Source: Bacteroidota bacterium (lineage in GTDB: Bacteria; Bacteroidota; Bacteroidia; Bacteroidales; B39-G9). From it: a stretch of 5,131 bases of DNA. This document shows positions 1 to 5,131 of the stretch, one piece after another. The stretch is taken from the NCBI GenBank assembly GCA_003648455.1, contig QMPG01000264.1, positions 1 through 5,131 on the forward strand, written 5' to 3'. How positions within the stretch are numbered: position 1 is the stretch's first letter; each line of letters starts with the position of its first letter. A program made the position numbers and the translations under genes. The notes below the pieces were generated by a model, which saw nothing but the letters and a program-made list of their open reading frames with translations, was not told the DNA's origin and ran no database searches.

Positions 1-87
1 CGAATCAAGAAAAATATTGCTAAATTTGACCTGAATCCAAATGATATTGGATTTGCTAACTTACAGATAATCAGTAATAAGATTTGA
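1..87 (+). CDS. 3' end of an upstream gene, product unknown
   Basis: Frame 1 is open from the window edge to a TGA at 85-87 and gives 28 residues ending in ANLQIISNKI. The composition (Lys, Asn, Ile, Phe rich, with spaced charged residues) matches the coding style of the next gene, so I read it as the C-terminus of a real protein whose start lies outside the window. Nothing in this short tail identifies a family. It lies 39 bases before the next start codon on the same strand, which would fit co-transcription. However, a CGTTAG motif directly after its stop codon suggests that the two genes may belong to separate cassette-like units. It could also be a chance open end, since only 87 bases are visible. 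Confidence 0.6.
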   Translation, partial: RIKKNIAKFDLNPNDIGFANLQIISNKI

Positions 88-93
88 CGTTAG
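55..93 (+). repeat. Possible short attC-like element at the end of the upstream gene
   Basis: GCTAAC at 55-60 and CGTTAG at 88-93 can pair through CTAAC/GTTAG. Inside them, AATC (69-72) can pair with GATT (81-84). The outer ends match those of the element at 4541-4610, which starts GCTAAC and ends ACGTTA. The element is only 39 bases long, its inner stem is weak, and most of it overlaps the upstream coding end, so on its own it would not be convincing. What raises it above chance is that the sequence after CGTTAG matches the sequence after the downstream CGTTA end (see the leader entries). Confidence 0.3.
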
Positions 94-126
94 TCTCAAT
101 ACAAAGAAAGAGAATAATACTAAATT
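88..126 (+). promoter_or_regulatory. Leader of the helicase gene, shared with the GIY-YIG gene
   Basis: The leader reads CGTTA, four bases, CAAT (97-100), five bases, then GAAAGAGAA (106-114), followed by 12 bases to the ATG. The same three blocks occur at identical spacing before the gene at 4634. By eye, 20 of 27 positions agree between 88-114 and 4603-4629. GAAAGAGAA is purine-rich but not a good Shine-Dalgarno sequence, and its distance to the start codon differs (12 against 4 bases), so a role in ribosome binding is uncertain. The block may instead be part of a conserved cassette end. No convincing promoter is visible in it. Confidence 0.45.
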
Positions 127-3100
127 ATGAATATACCAAAAAAGCATTTATCAGTAAGAGTTCCTTGGCACGATAGCAATTGGAATGGAAAGATATGTAG
201 TAACCCACGAGATAATGGTTCTTGTATGTTCTTACAAAGAATTAATGAAACCAAAAATCCAGATATTGAAGAACAAAATGCTGAGAAATGGATACACGAA
301 TTACCTTTAAATGAATTGCCACCTTGCATTAGTGAAAAGGTGAGCTTTATGTCACCAAACGATATTGACAAGAAAGTATCCCATCCGTACAGTGGTAATT
401 CAAACAATGACAAATACTATAAACATTACAAAGAAACAATACTAACTTATCCTGCTTTTAGTTTTTCAATTATTCCATATAATTGGATGTTAAAAGATAA
501 AAAAACAAATCAATCACAAAAAGCGATAGATTTAGATTTAGATTACGATTCAAATAGGGAACCGAAATTAGGATTTAAAAATACTTGGATACAACAAATA
601 GATAATCAAAAAGCTATATTAGATACCTTTGTTAAACCAATAATTGCAGGAAGCTCATTAGTATTTATATATGCTAAAAATATTCCATTTATTGATACAT
701 CTGAAAGAATTTTAATAGGAGTTGGTCATATTTCAAAAGTAGGAAATCTAACAGAATACGATTATGATGATAGTTTGCCTATAACTTTTAGAAGCACACT
801 TTGGGAAAGACCAATTTTTCATACTATTAGAGAAAATAATAAGAATGGTTTTTTATTACCATATCAAGAATTAGTATCACTTGTTGAAAAAGATGATAGT
901 ATTGCAATTGAAGATTATATTGCTTTTGCACCCTCTTTCGAAGAGTTCTCTTATGGCTCAGAATGGGTAAGTAATGACAATGCAATAGAATCATTATTAA
1001 TTTTACAAGGAAAATTAAAAAAGTTTGAAGAGTTACTTCCAAATAAGAATTATGAACAACAACTTAAATGGATAGATAATGAGCTTTCTCGATTATGGAA
1101 AATGAGAGGCCCATTTCCCGGACTTGGAGCTGTATTATCAGGTATGAAAGTTGAGCAAGGTAATTTATTAGCTTGGGAATTAGATGTTATAATTCGTAAC
1201 AAGGAAAATGAAGTTGAAAGAAATCCTTGGGATTACATAGACTTGTTATTTAATGGTGATAATTCTTTTTTGCCAAATCACGTTAAACCCAATATTAGCA
1301 AAACATTAAAAGATACTTGGAAAACTTATAGCAATGAAGAAAAGGAATTTCTTCAACTTTTAAGTAGAATGAACTTAGATAATGAGCAAGTAAAAACTAT
1401 TATTGATACTAAAGAAAATCAACAAATTGCTTATTTAAAAAATCCATATTTGCTTTATGAAAAATCAAGACTTAATCTTATTCAGATACCTATATCTACA
1501 ATTGATAAAGCAATCTTTTCAGGTAAAAATATTCTTGACAAATTTCCATTATCAAAGCTAACAAATATTAATGAACCAATAAATGAAAAAAGAATTCGAG
1601 CATTTTCTGTAAATATTCTGGAATATACAGCTTCCAATGGTAACACACTTTGTACAGATTCACAACTTGTAACAAGACTAAATGACTTACCCTATGAACC
1701 TTTATGTAATCCATCTATTAGAAACCTAAAAGCAATTAAAGATTTTTTAAGTGCCGAAATTACTATTCACGTTTTAGATGAAAAAGAAGACATTCTTTAT
1801 TTTAAACTTAGTCGTTTTGATGAAATTCGAAATAAGATAAAAAATTTCGTTCAGAAGCGCATCAAACGTGAGCTGACACCTAAATTAGAAGAAGATTGGT
1901 TAGGTATAATTGAAAATGAATTTAAAAGTTCAGATTCAAAACCCAAATGGTTTGAAGAAAAAGACAAAAAAGCAAAACAAGAAAAAGCAAATGCTTTGCA
2001 AATTCTGTCTAACAATAGAATATCAGTTTTAATTGGTCCAGCAGGTACAGGTAAAACAACCTTATTGCAAATATTTAGAGAATTACCATTTATTAAAAAT
2101 GGTACTATCCTGCAATTAGCACCAACAGGAAAAGCAAGGGTTAATATGGGAAAAGATGCAATGACATTGGCTCAATTCCTTATTCAAGCAAAAAGATATA
2201 ATCCTGAAACAGGTAGATATTTTATGAACCCCAATGCTGAACAATCTAAATTTGATACCGTAATTCTTGATGAGGCTTCAATGCTAACAGAAGAACAACT
2301 TTCAGCATTATTAGATAGTTTATCAGGCGTTAAGCGGTTTATTTTAGTTGGAGATTATAGACAGTTACCCCCTATTGGCTCAGGTCGTCCATTTGTTGAT
2401 ATTCATAATTATTTATCTAAGGAGCAGAAAGGCGTTTCAGAATTGACAATCCTTTTCAGGCAAGGTGGAGAAGACATCATAGCGGAAACTGAAAAAGATA
2501 GGGTTGATGTTAGACTTGCAAAATGGTTTAGCGACAGTCAAATAAAGAAACAAGAAATTGATATTTTTGACGAAATAGCTAATAATAAAAATACTAATTC
2601 AGATAACATCAAATTCATAGAATGGCACAATGTAAAACATCTTGAAGAAATCATTATTGATGTTACAAATCAAGAAATTGAAAAGCTTTTGTCTAAGACA
2701 GGAAAACAAAAAGGTAACTCAATTGCAAATTTTGACGCATCTCTTGGTTCAACATTGCATTATGAAAAAAGCAACTGGTCAGGATTCGGAATTGAATCTG
2801 CCAATGATATTGAAAATTGGCAAATACTATCACCTCTAAGAAATCTTGGTTATGGAACAAAAGTTATAAATCATAAAATTCAAAAAACATTTAGAAGTAA
2901 AACTATCGAAAAAGCTAAGTTTCCAGGAAGTTTTGAATCAAAGGGGAAAACATTTTATAACAAAAGAAAAATGCCAAAGCCAATTACAGAAGATGGTATT
3001 GTTTATGGCGACAAAGTTATAAATGTTAAAAACATTAGAAGAAACCAACCTTGGCATAAAACGTATAATCCGAAGAAAATCGAAGAATTTAAATATATTG

Positions 3101-3906
3101 CCAACGGGGAAATTGGAATAATGATAGGTAAATATGGTGATTGGAAGTATGATTCCCCAAGACCTATAAACATAGCTTTTTCGTCACAAAAGGGCTATGC
3201 ATATAATTTTAACAGTTCAGAATTCAAAGAAGATGGTGATGTTCAAATGGAACTTGCCTACTCAATCACAATTCATAAGTCTCAAGGAAGTGGTTTTAAT
3301 GTAGTGTTTTTTATACTACCCAATCCTTGTCCAATACTATCAAGAGAATTATTCTATACAGCTTTGACAAGGCAAAAAGACAGAATAATAATACTTCATC
3401 AAGGAGATTTTAAAGATTTTAGAAAATTCACTAAAGGGGAATATTCTGAAACAGGTAGACGATTAACAGACTTATTTATTGAGCCAACACTTAAATTAAT
3501 TAATAAAAAATATTACGATACTAAATATATACAAGTTTCTGAGAAAGGTGAATTTATGATTTCAAAATCCGAAGTTATAATTGCTGACAAACTTCATAAT
3601 AATAAAATACCGTATGCATATGAAGCATCACTAACTGATGACAGAAAAATCACAATTCACCCTGATTTTACAATCGAAGATGATGAAACTGGAATAACTT
3701 ACTACTGGGAACATCTTGGTTTATTAGTGAAAGACGATTATAGAAGTAGTTGGAAACGGAAACAAGAATGGTATAAGAGAAATGGCATTGTAGATTATAA
3801 AGAAAATTCAGATGCAGATAAACAACTAATTACGACAAGAGATAAACCAGATGGTGGAATTGATTCACTTGAAATAAAGAAATTAATAGATGAATTGTTT
3901 GGATAA
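127..3906 (+). CDS. RecD2-like superfamily 1 DNA helicase with C-terminal PD-(D/E)XK-like nuclease domain
   Basis: The protein has 1259 residues. An in-frame TAA at 121-123 makes the ATG at 127 the first possible start. Residues 1-315 are not recognised; they include a Trp/Cys-rich start (VRVPWHDSNWNGKICSNP, with C24 and C33) and FSYGSEW near 275. A RecD2-like region follows, with PFPGLGAVL (329-337), NPYLLYE (439-445) and a helical segment up to about 620. The motor has Walker A GPAGTGKTT (637-645, K643), Walker B VILDEAS (712-718), GDYRQLPP (742-749), the ILFRQ arginine (R778), ILSPLRN (900-906), an SH3-like segment (about 1000-1040), YSITIHKSQGSGF (1045-1057) and YTALTR (1077-1082). Together these indicate an ATP-driven DNA translocase/helicase. 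The C-terminus (1144-1218) has E1149, HPDFTI (D1180), YWEHLG (E1195) and a Trp/Lys-rich helix, the pattern of nuclease tails on bacterial helicases. The canonical E-x-K reads E-H-L, so cleavage activity is less certain. A role in phage defence or DNA processing is inference. Confidence 0.9.
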   Translation: MNIPKKHLSVRVPWHDSNWNGKICSNPRDNGSCMFLQRINETKNPDIEEQNAEKWIHELPLNELPPCISEKVSFMSPNDIDKKVSHPYSGNSNNDKYYKHYKETILTYPAFSFSIIPYNWMLKDKKTNQSQKAIDLDLDYDSNREPKLGFKNTWIQQIDNQKAILDTFVKPIIAGSSLVFIYAKNIPFIDTSERILIGVGHISKVGNLTEYDYDDSLPITFRSTLWERPIFHTIRENNKNGFLLPYQELVSLVEKDDSIAIEDYIAFAPSFEEFSYGSEWVSNDNAIESLLILQGKLKKFEELLPNKNYEQQLKWIDNELSRLWKMRGPFPGLGAVLSGMKVEQGNLLAWELDVIIRNKENEVERNPWDYIDLLFNGDNSFLPNHVKPNISKTLKDTWKTYSNEEKEFLQLLSRMNLDNEQVKTIIDTKENQQIAYLKNPYLLYEKSRLNLIQIPISTIDKAIFSGKNILDKFPLSKLTNINEPINEKRIRAFSVNILEYTASNGNTLCTDSQLVTRLNDLPYEPLCNPSIRNLKAIKDFLSAEITIHVLDEKEDILYFKLSRFDEIRNKIKNFVQKRIKRELTPKLEEDWLGIIENEFKSSDSKPKWFEEKDKKAKQEKANALQILSNNRISVLIGPAGTGKTTLLQIFRELPFIKNGTILQLAPTGKARVNMGKDAMTLAQFLIQAKRYNPETGRYFMNPNAEQSKFDTVILDEASMLTEEQLSALLDSLSGVKRFILVGDYRQLPPIGSGRPFVDIHNYLSKEQKGVSELTILFRQGGEDIIAETEKDRVDVRLAKWFSDSQIKKQEIDIFDEIANNKNTNSDNIKFIEWHNVKHLEEIIIDVTNQEIEKLLSKTGKQKGNSIANFDASLGSTLHYEKSNWSGFGIESANDIENWQILSPLRNLGYGTKVINHKIQKTFRSKTIEKAKFPGSFESKGKTFYNKRKMPKPITEDGIVYGDKVINVKNIRRNQPWHKTYNPKKIEEFKYIANGEIGIMIGKYGDWKYDSPRPINIAFSSQKGYAYNFNSSEFKEDGDVQMELAYSITIHKSQGSGFNVVFFILPNPCPILSRELFYTALTRQKDRIIILHQGDFKDFRKFTKGEYSETGRRLTDLFIEPTLKLINKKYYDTKYIQVSEKGEFMISKSEVIIADKLHNNKIPYAYEASLTDDRKITIHPDFTIEDDETGITYYWEHLGLLVKDDYRSSWKRKQEWYKRNGIVDYKENSDADKQLITTRDKPDGGIDSLEIKKLIDELFG

Positions 3907-3918
3907 AATGTACGAAAG
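3907..3918. other. Short gap between helicase stop codon and attC-like element
   Basis: Only about a dozen bases separate the helicase stop codon from the AAC-containing end of the inverted repeat. Such close placement of a recombination-site-like element behind a stop codon is usual in integron cassettes. There is no hairpin with a T-tract here, so no intrinsic terminator is visible for the helicase gene. Confidence 0.5.
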
Positions 3919-4047
3919 CACAACAATGTATATAAGGCATTGGGCGATAAGTGGTTAAATTGATATTTATGAACATTAACAAACGGCATAGTAAATTGAA
4001 AGTTAGGTGTTTTAAAACGCCCAACGCCTTATATACCAACCGTTAGC
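3919..4047 (+). repeat. Long attC-like imperfect inverted repeat, element 1
   Basis: The arms GTATATAAGGCATTGGGCG (3928-3946) and CGCCCAACGCCTTATATAC (4018-4036) pair at 18 of 19 positions. Outside them, AAC at 3922-3924 pairs with GTT at 4042-4044, leaving unpaired spacers AAT (left) and CAACC (right). The 71-base interior holds a nested inverted repeat: AACA-T-TAAC (3972-3980) with GTTA-GG-TGTT (4002-4011). Outer simple site, unpaired spacer, long inner stem and variable terminal part is the plan of an integron attC site. The ends CACAAC and CGTTAGC fit the attC R-box consensus only partly. Alternatives are a lineage-specific intergenic repeat or an RNA structure at the helicase mRNA end. 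The palindrome is certain; its identity as a recombination site is inferred. Confidence 0.6.
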
Positions 4048-4069
4048 ATTAATTAAGACCCCTAACGTT
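4038..4069. repeat. Inverted copy of the CGTTAG end next to element 1
   Basis: AAC-C-GTTAG at 4038-4046 is followed 15 bases later by CTAACGTT (4062-4069), its reverse complement apart from one extra C. The right end of element 1 is therefore mirrored just inside the next interval, with the palindrome TTAATTAA (4049-4056) between. This could be the remnant of another element end in the opposite orientation, or coincidence in AT-rich DNA. Confidence 0.35.
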
Positions 4070-4116
4070 CTTTGAAACAATATAACCGACTGATTTTAGG
4101 GTTATTAATCGAGTAA

Positions 4117-4260
4117 GGATATAGGTTTTTAATAGTGGGGAAAACAAATAGTATTTTGATAAAGGAAATGGGAATCTATGATTTTCCTCTTCAAAGTCTA
4201 TTCGGAAATTCCGTGGAAAGCTTCACTTTCAGACGTGGAGGAACGTCAATAAGACTTTAG
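4117..4260 (+). pseudogene. Short open frame, possible gene remnant
   Basis: Between TAA at 4114-4116 and TAG at 4258-4260 a frame is open with a possible GTG start at 4135, which would give 41 residues (ending in FTFRRGGTSIRL). The residue mix is more protein-like than that of the neighbouring frames, and the frame sits where a cassette gene would be expected. There is no ATG start at a sensible place and I recognise no family. It may be the fragment of a broken gene or a chance opening; I favour neither strongly. Confidence 0.2.
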
Positions 4261-4290
4261 CGAAAGTACTAAAAATAAATGAGAAAGTCA

Positions 4291-4308
4291 AGTATTTTCA
4301 GTATTTTC
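4291..4308 (+). repeat. Perfect tandem duplication of AGTATTTTC
   Basis: AGTATTTTC occurs twice without a gap (4291-4299 and 4300-4308). The pair is bracketed by GTCA (4287-4290) and TGAC (4310-4313), which are reverse complements. It lies in a 27-codon open frame (4279-4362) that I do not regard as a gene. It may be a small slippage duplication or a two-site protein-binding element. Confidence 0.5.
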
Positions 4309-4471
4309 GTGACCTATCAATATATTATTTGTTTTAGTGCATTAGCGAGAAAAGACCTATAGACATAGAAAAGGGGATTAATAAACCGACCATTAATGAT
4401 GACAATCCATATACGAAATATGATAGATAATAATCAACCATTAAATCAGGTAGGTTATTGAAATTGGAGTC

Positions 4472-4540
4472 ATGGATCTGAACTACGTCATTTACTGGGA
4501 TCTTCTGGGTTCTCAGCAGAACCAGAAGGAAATGAACTAA
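4472..4540 (+). other. 22-codon open frame ending at element 2
   Basis: ATG at 4472 to TAA at 4538-4540 would encode a 22-residue peptide beginning MDLNYVIYW. The frame is closed upstream by TAG at 4451-4453. Its stop codon lies directly before the GCTAAC end of element 2, the position where a cassette gene normally stops. It could be the tail of a broken gene in the middle cassette, a tiny peptide, or chance. The hairpin at 4501-4529 lies within it. Confidence 0.2.
4501..4529 (+). other. Hairpin with one bulged base
   Basis: CTTCTGGGTTCT (4502-4513) pairs with AGAACCAGAAG (4518-4528) over 11 base pairs with one unpaired G on the left side (one of 4507-4509) and a CAGC loop; a T-G wobble can extend it at 4501/4529. 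The downstream bases (GAAATGAAC) have no T-tract, so it is not a standard intrinsic terminator. It lies 12 bases before element 2. It may be an RNA stem, or a single-strand DNA fold related to the neighbouring attC-like element. Confidence 0.6.
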
Positions 4541-4610
4541 TGCTAACACAATGTATAATTCATTTGCGCCCTAAACGGGCTGCAAACGCATCATACATTC
4601 AACGTTATCG
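4541..4610 (+). repeat. Compact attC-like imperfect inverted repeat, element 2
   Basis: The outer TAAC (4544-4547) pairs with GTTA (4604-4607), with spacers AC on the left and CAAC on the right. Then AATGTAT (4550-4556) pairs with ATACATT (4593-4599), followed by a largely unpaired six-by-six region, TTTGC (4563-4567) with GCAAA (4582-4586), an unpaired T at 4581, GCCC (4568-4571) with GGGC (4577-4580) and a TAAAC loop. Overall size (about 70 bases), outer R-like boxes, inner stem and an extrahelical base fit the general plan of attC sites. It shares ACAATGTATA (4548-4557) and CAAC(C)GTTA with element 1. The right box GTTATCG does not fit the attC R' consensus GTTRRRY well, so it may be a diverged or different repeat family. 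Confidence 0.6.
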
Positions 4611-4633
4611 CCAATTTAACGAAAGAGAAAACA
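4603..4633 (+). promoter_or_regulatory. Leader of the GIY-YIG gene, shared with the helicase gene
   Basis: CGTTA (4603-4607), CAAT (4612-4615) and GAAAGAGAA (4621-4629) stand at the same relative positions as the blocks before the helicase gene. GAAAGAGAA ends four bases before the ATG. The leader begins inside the right end of element 2, so the gene starts almost directly after the recombination-site-like sequence, as cassette genes do. No clear promoter is visible. Confidence 0.45.
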
Positions 4634-5128
4634 ATGAACTTTAATAATAGAACGGAAATAGAAAAAAACGGTTTTGTAGGATTTAAGACTGTAAAAGAAT
4701 TATGGGACAATAGAAAAGATATTCCAAAGAAAATGGGAGTTTATCTTGTAATTGACCCTAATTTCAAGAATACTGAATTTATCAATCCTGGCGTTGGTGG
4801 ATTTTTTAAAGGGAAAGACCCAAATGTTCCAATAAGCGAATTGAAAATGAATTATGTTCCAAATTCACAAGTTGTTTATATCGGAAAAGCAGGTGGTTCA
4901 ACAGTTAAAGCAACATTACATTCCCGACTTGGACAGTATTTAAGTTTTGGAAAAACAAAAAATGTGGGACACGCAGGTGGCAGATATATTTGGCAAATAA
5001 AAAATCACGAGAATTTAATATTCTGTTGGAAAGAAACACCTAAGAATGAACCTGTAAATATTGAAAGAGACTTGATTAATGAATTTATTGACCAGTTTGG
5101 CAAAATGCCTTATGCAAACTTAATATAA
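4634..5128 (+). CDS. GIY-YIG nuclease family protein
   Basis: A complete 164-residue protein. The frame upstream of the ATG contains no other ATG back to a stop at 4556-4558, so this start is well supported. Motifs of the GIY-YIG fold appear in order: GVY (35-37), VYIGKAG (81-87), the helix LHSRLGQY (95-102) with R98, GHAGGRYIWQ (112-121) with H113, ERDLINEF (144-151) with E144, and PYANL (159-163) with N162. These correspond to the two tyrosines, arginine, metal-binding glutamate and late asparagine of active members, so DNA cleavage is plausible. The stretch between GVY and YIG is about 44 residues where about ten are usual, suggesting an insertion. There is no extra DNA-binding domain, signal peptide or membrane segment. 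It may be a small stand-alone endonuclease of a mobile or defence unit; the target is unknown. The stop codon lies three bases from the window end. Confidence 0.85.
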   Translation: MNFNNRTEIEKNGFVGFKTVKELWDNRKDIPKKMGVYLVIDPNFKNTEFINPGVGGFFKGKDPNVPISELKMNYVPNSQVVYIGKAGGSTVKATLHSRLGQYLSFGKTKNVGHAGGRYIWQIKNHENLIFCWKETPKNEPVNIERDLINEFIDQFGKMPYANLI

Positions 5129-5131
5129 TGA

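Larger units (their letters stand above)
4048..4540. other. Interval between the two attC-like elements without a convincing gene
   Basis: About 490 bases with no open frame long enough to accept on either strand. It holds short open stretches (for example 4117-4260, 4279-4362 and 4472-4540), small palindromes (GGAAATTCC at 4204-4212; GACGT/ACGTC at 4232-4236 and 4243-4247), a tandem 9-base repeat and a bulged hairpin. An inverted pair CCCTAA (4060-4065) and TTAGGG (4096-4101) lies near the left edge. If the flanking repeats are true cassette borders, this is a cassette whose gene has decayed or which encodes an RNA. No tRNA, rRNA or known riboswitch was recognised. Confidence 0.5.

Noticed and set aside
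52..86. Bacteroidota-type promoter with TTTG at 52-55 and AAGATTTG at 79-86
   Set aside because: The second box deviates from TAnnTTTG and the 23-base spacing is longer than usual; both boxes lie within coding sequence.
827..1042. Minus-strand open frame inside the helicase gene
   Set aside because: Shadow of a long, clearly coding frame; low-complexity Leu/Tyr/Ile composition.
2642..2839. Plus-strand open frame in another phase inside the helicase gene
   Set aside because: Shadow frame between conserved helicase motifs of the main protein; no independent evidence.
3928..4036. Inverted repeat read as an intrinsic terminator of the helicase gene
   Set aside because: The loop is 71 bases and no T-tract follows the right arm; the shared ends with the second element point to a repeat family instead.
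3795..4039. Two overlapping minus-strand open frames across the helicase gene end and element 1
   Set aside because: They overlap the conserved nuclease-like coding region and the inverted repeat, are short and have no protein family features.
4071..4099. Possible TTTG / TGATTTTA promoter pair after element 1
   Set aside because: The second box is a poor match and no gene follows in a position that would use it.
4334..4549. 71-codon open frame on the minus strand in the middle interval
   Set aside because: It is rich in Leu, Val, Phe and Tyr as expected from antisense AT-rich DNA, starts inside the left end of element 2, has no recognisable motif and opposes the direction of all genes.
3919..4610. 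CRISPR array or insertion-sequence ends
   Set aside because: Only two diverged elements about 490 bases apart, no regular short repeats and spacers, and no transposase or target duplication flanking the interval.

Overview
The window is AT-rich and comes from a bacterium that I would place in the Bacteroidota. This is an inference from base composition, A-rich leaders without a Shine-Dalgarno sequence, and the style of the proteins and intergenic repeats; there is no taxonomic marker gene. It holds the last 28 codons of an upstream gene (1-87), one very large gene (127-3906), about 730 bases without a convincing gene (3907-4633), and one small complete gene (4634-5128). All genes read on the + strand.

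The large gene encodes a 1259-residue protein that looks like a RecD2-type superfamily 1 DNA helicase. It has the full set of ATPase/helicase motifs, a RecD2-like region before the motor, a long N-terminal part that I do not recognise, and a C-terminal segment that resembles a PD-(D/E)XK nuclease. A one-chain helicase-nuclease of this kind is typical of anti-phage defence or accessory DNA-processing proteins, but function is inferred here. The small gene encodes a 164-residue protein with all the key residues of the GIY-YIG nuclease fold and an unusually long stretch between its GIY and YIG motifs.

The main structural observation is in the non-coding DNA. Two imperfect inverted repeats follow one another: 3919-4047, just after the helicase stop codon, and 4541-4610, just before the nuclease gene. 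Both start with an AAC-containing end, continue with the shared sequence ACAATGTATA, form a long stem with unpaired bases, and end in CAAC(C)GTTA. This layout resembles integron attC sites. A third CGTTAG occurs at 88-93, directly after the upstream stop codon. After two of the three CGTTA ends there is a matching leader, CGTTA-N4-CAAT-N5-GAAAGAGAA, that runs into the start of the helicase gene and of the nuclease gene. The simplest reading is a tandem array of gene-cassette-like units: upstream gene, helicase-nuclease, a unit without an obvious gene, and the GIY-YIG gene, with unrelated genes separated by related recombination-site-like elements. No integrase is visible in the window.

The 4048-4540 interval between the two elements has only short open frames, a perfect tandem 9-base repeat and a strong bulged hairpin. 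It may be a decayed or non-coding cassette.
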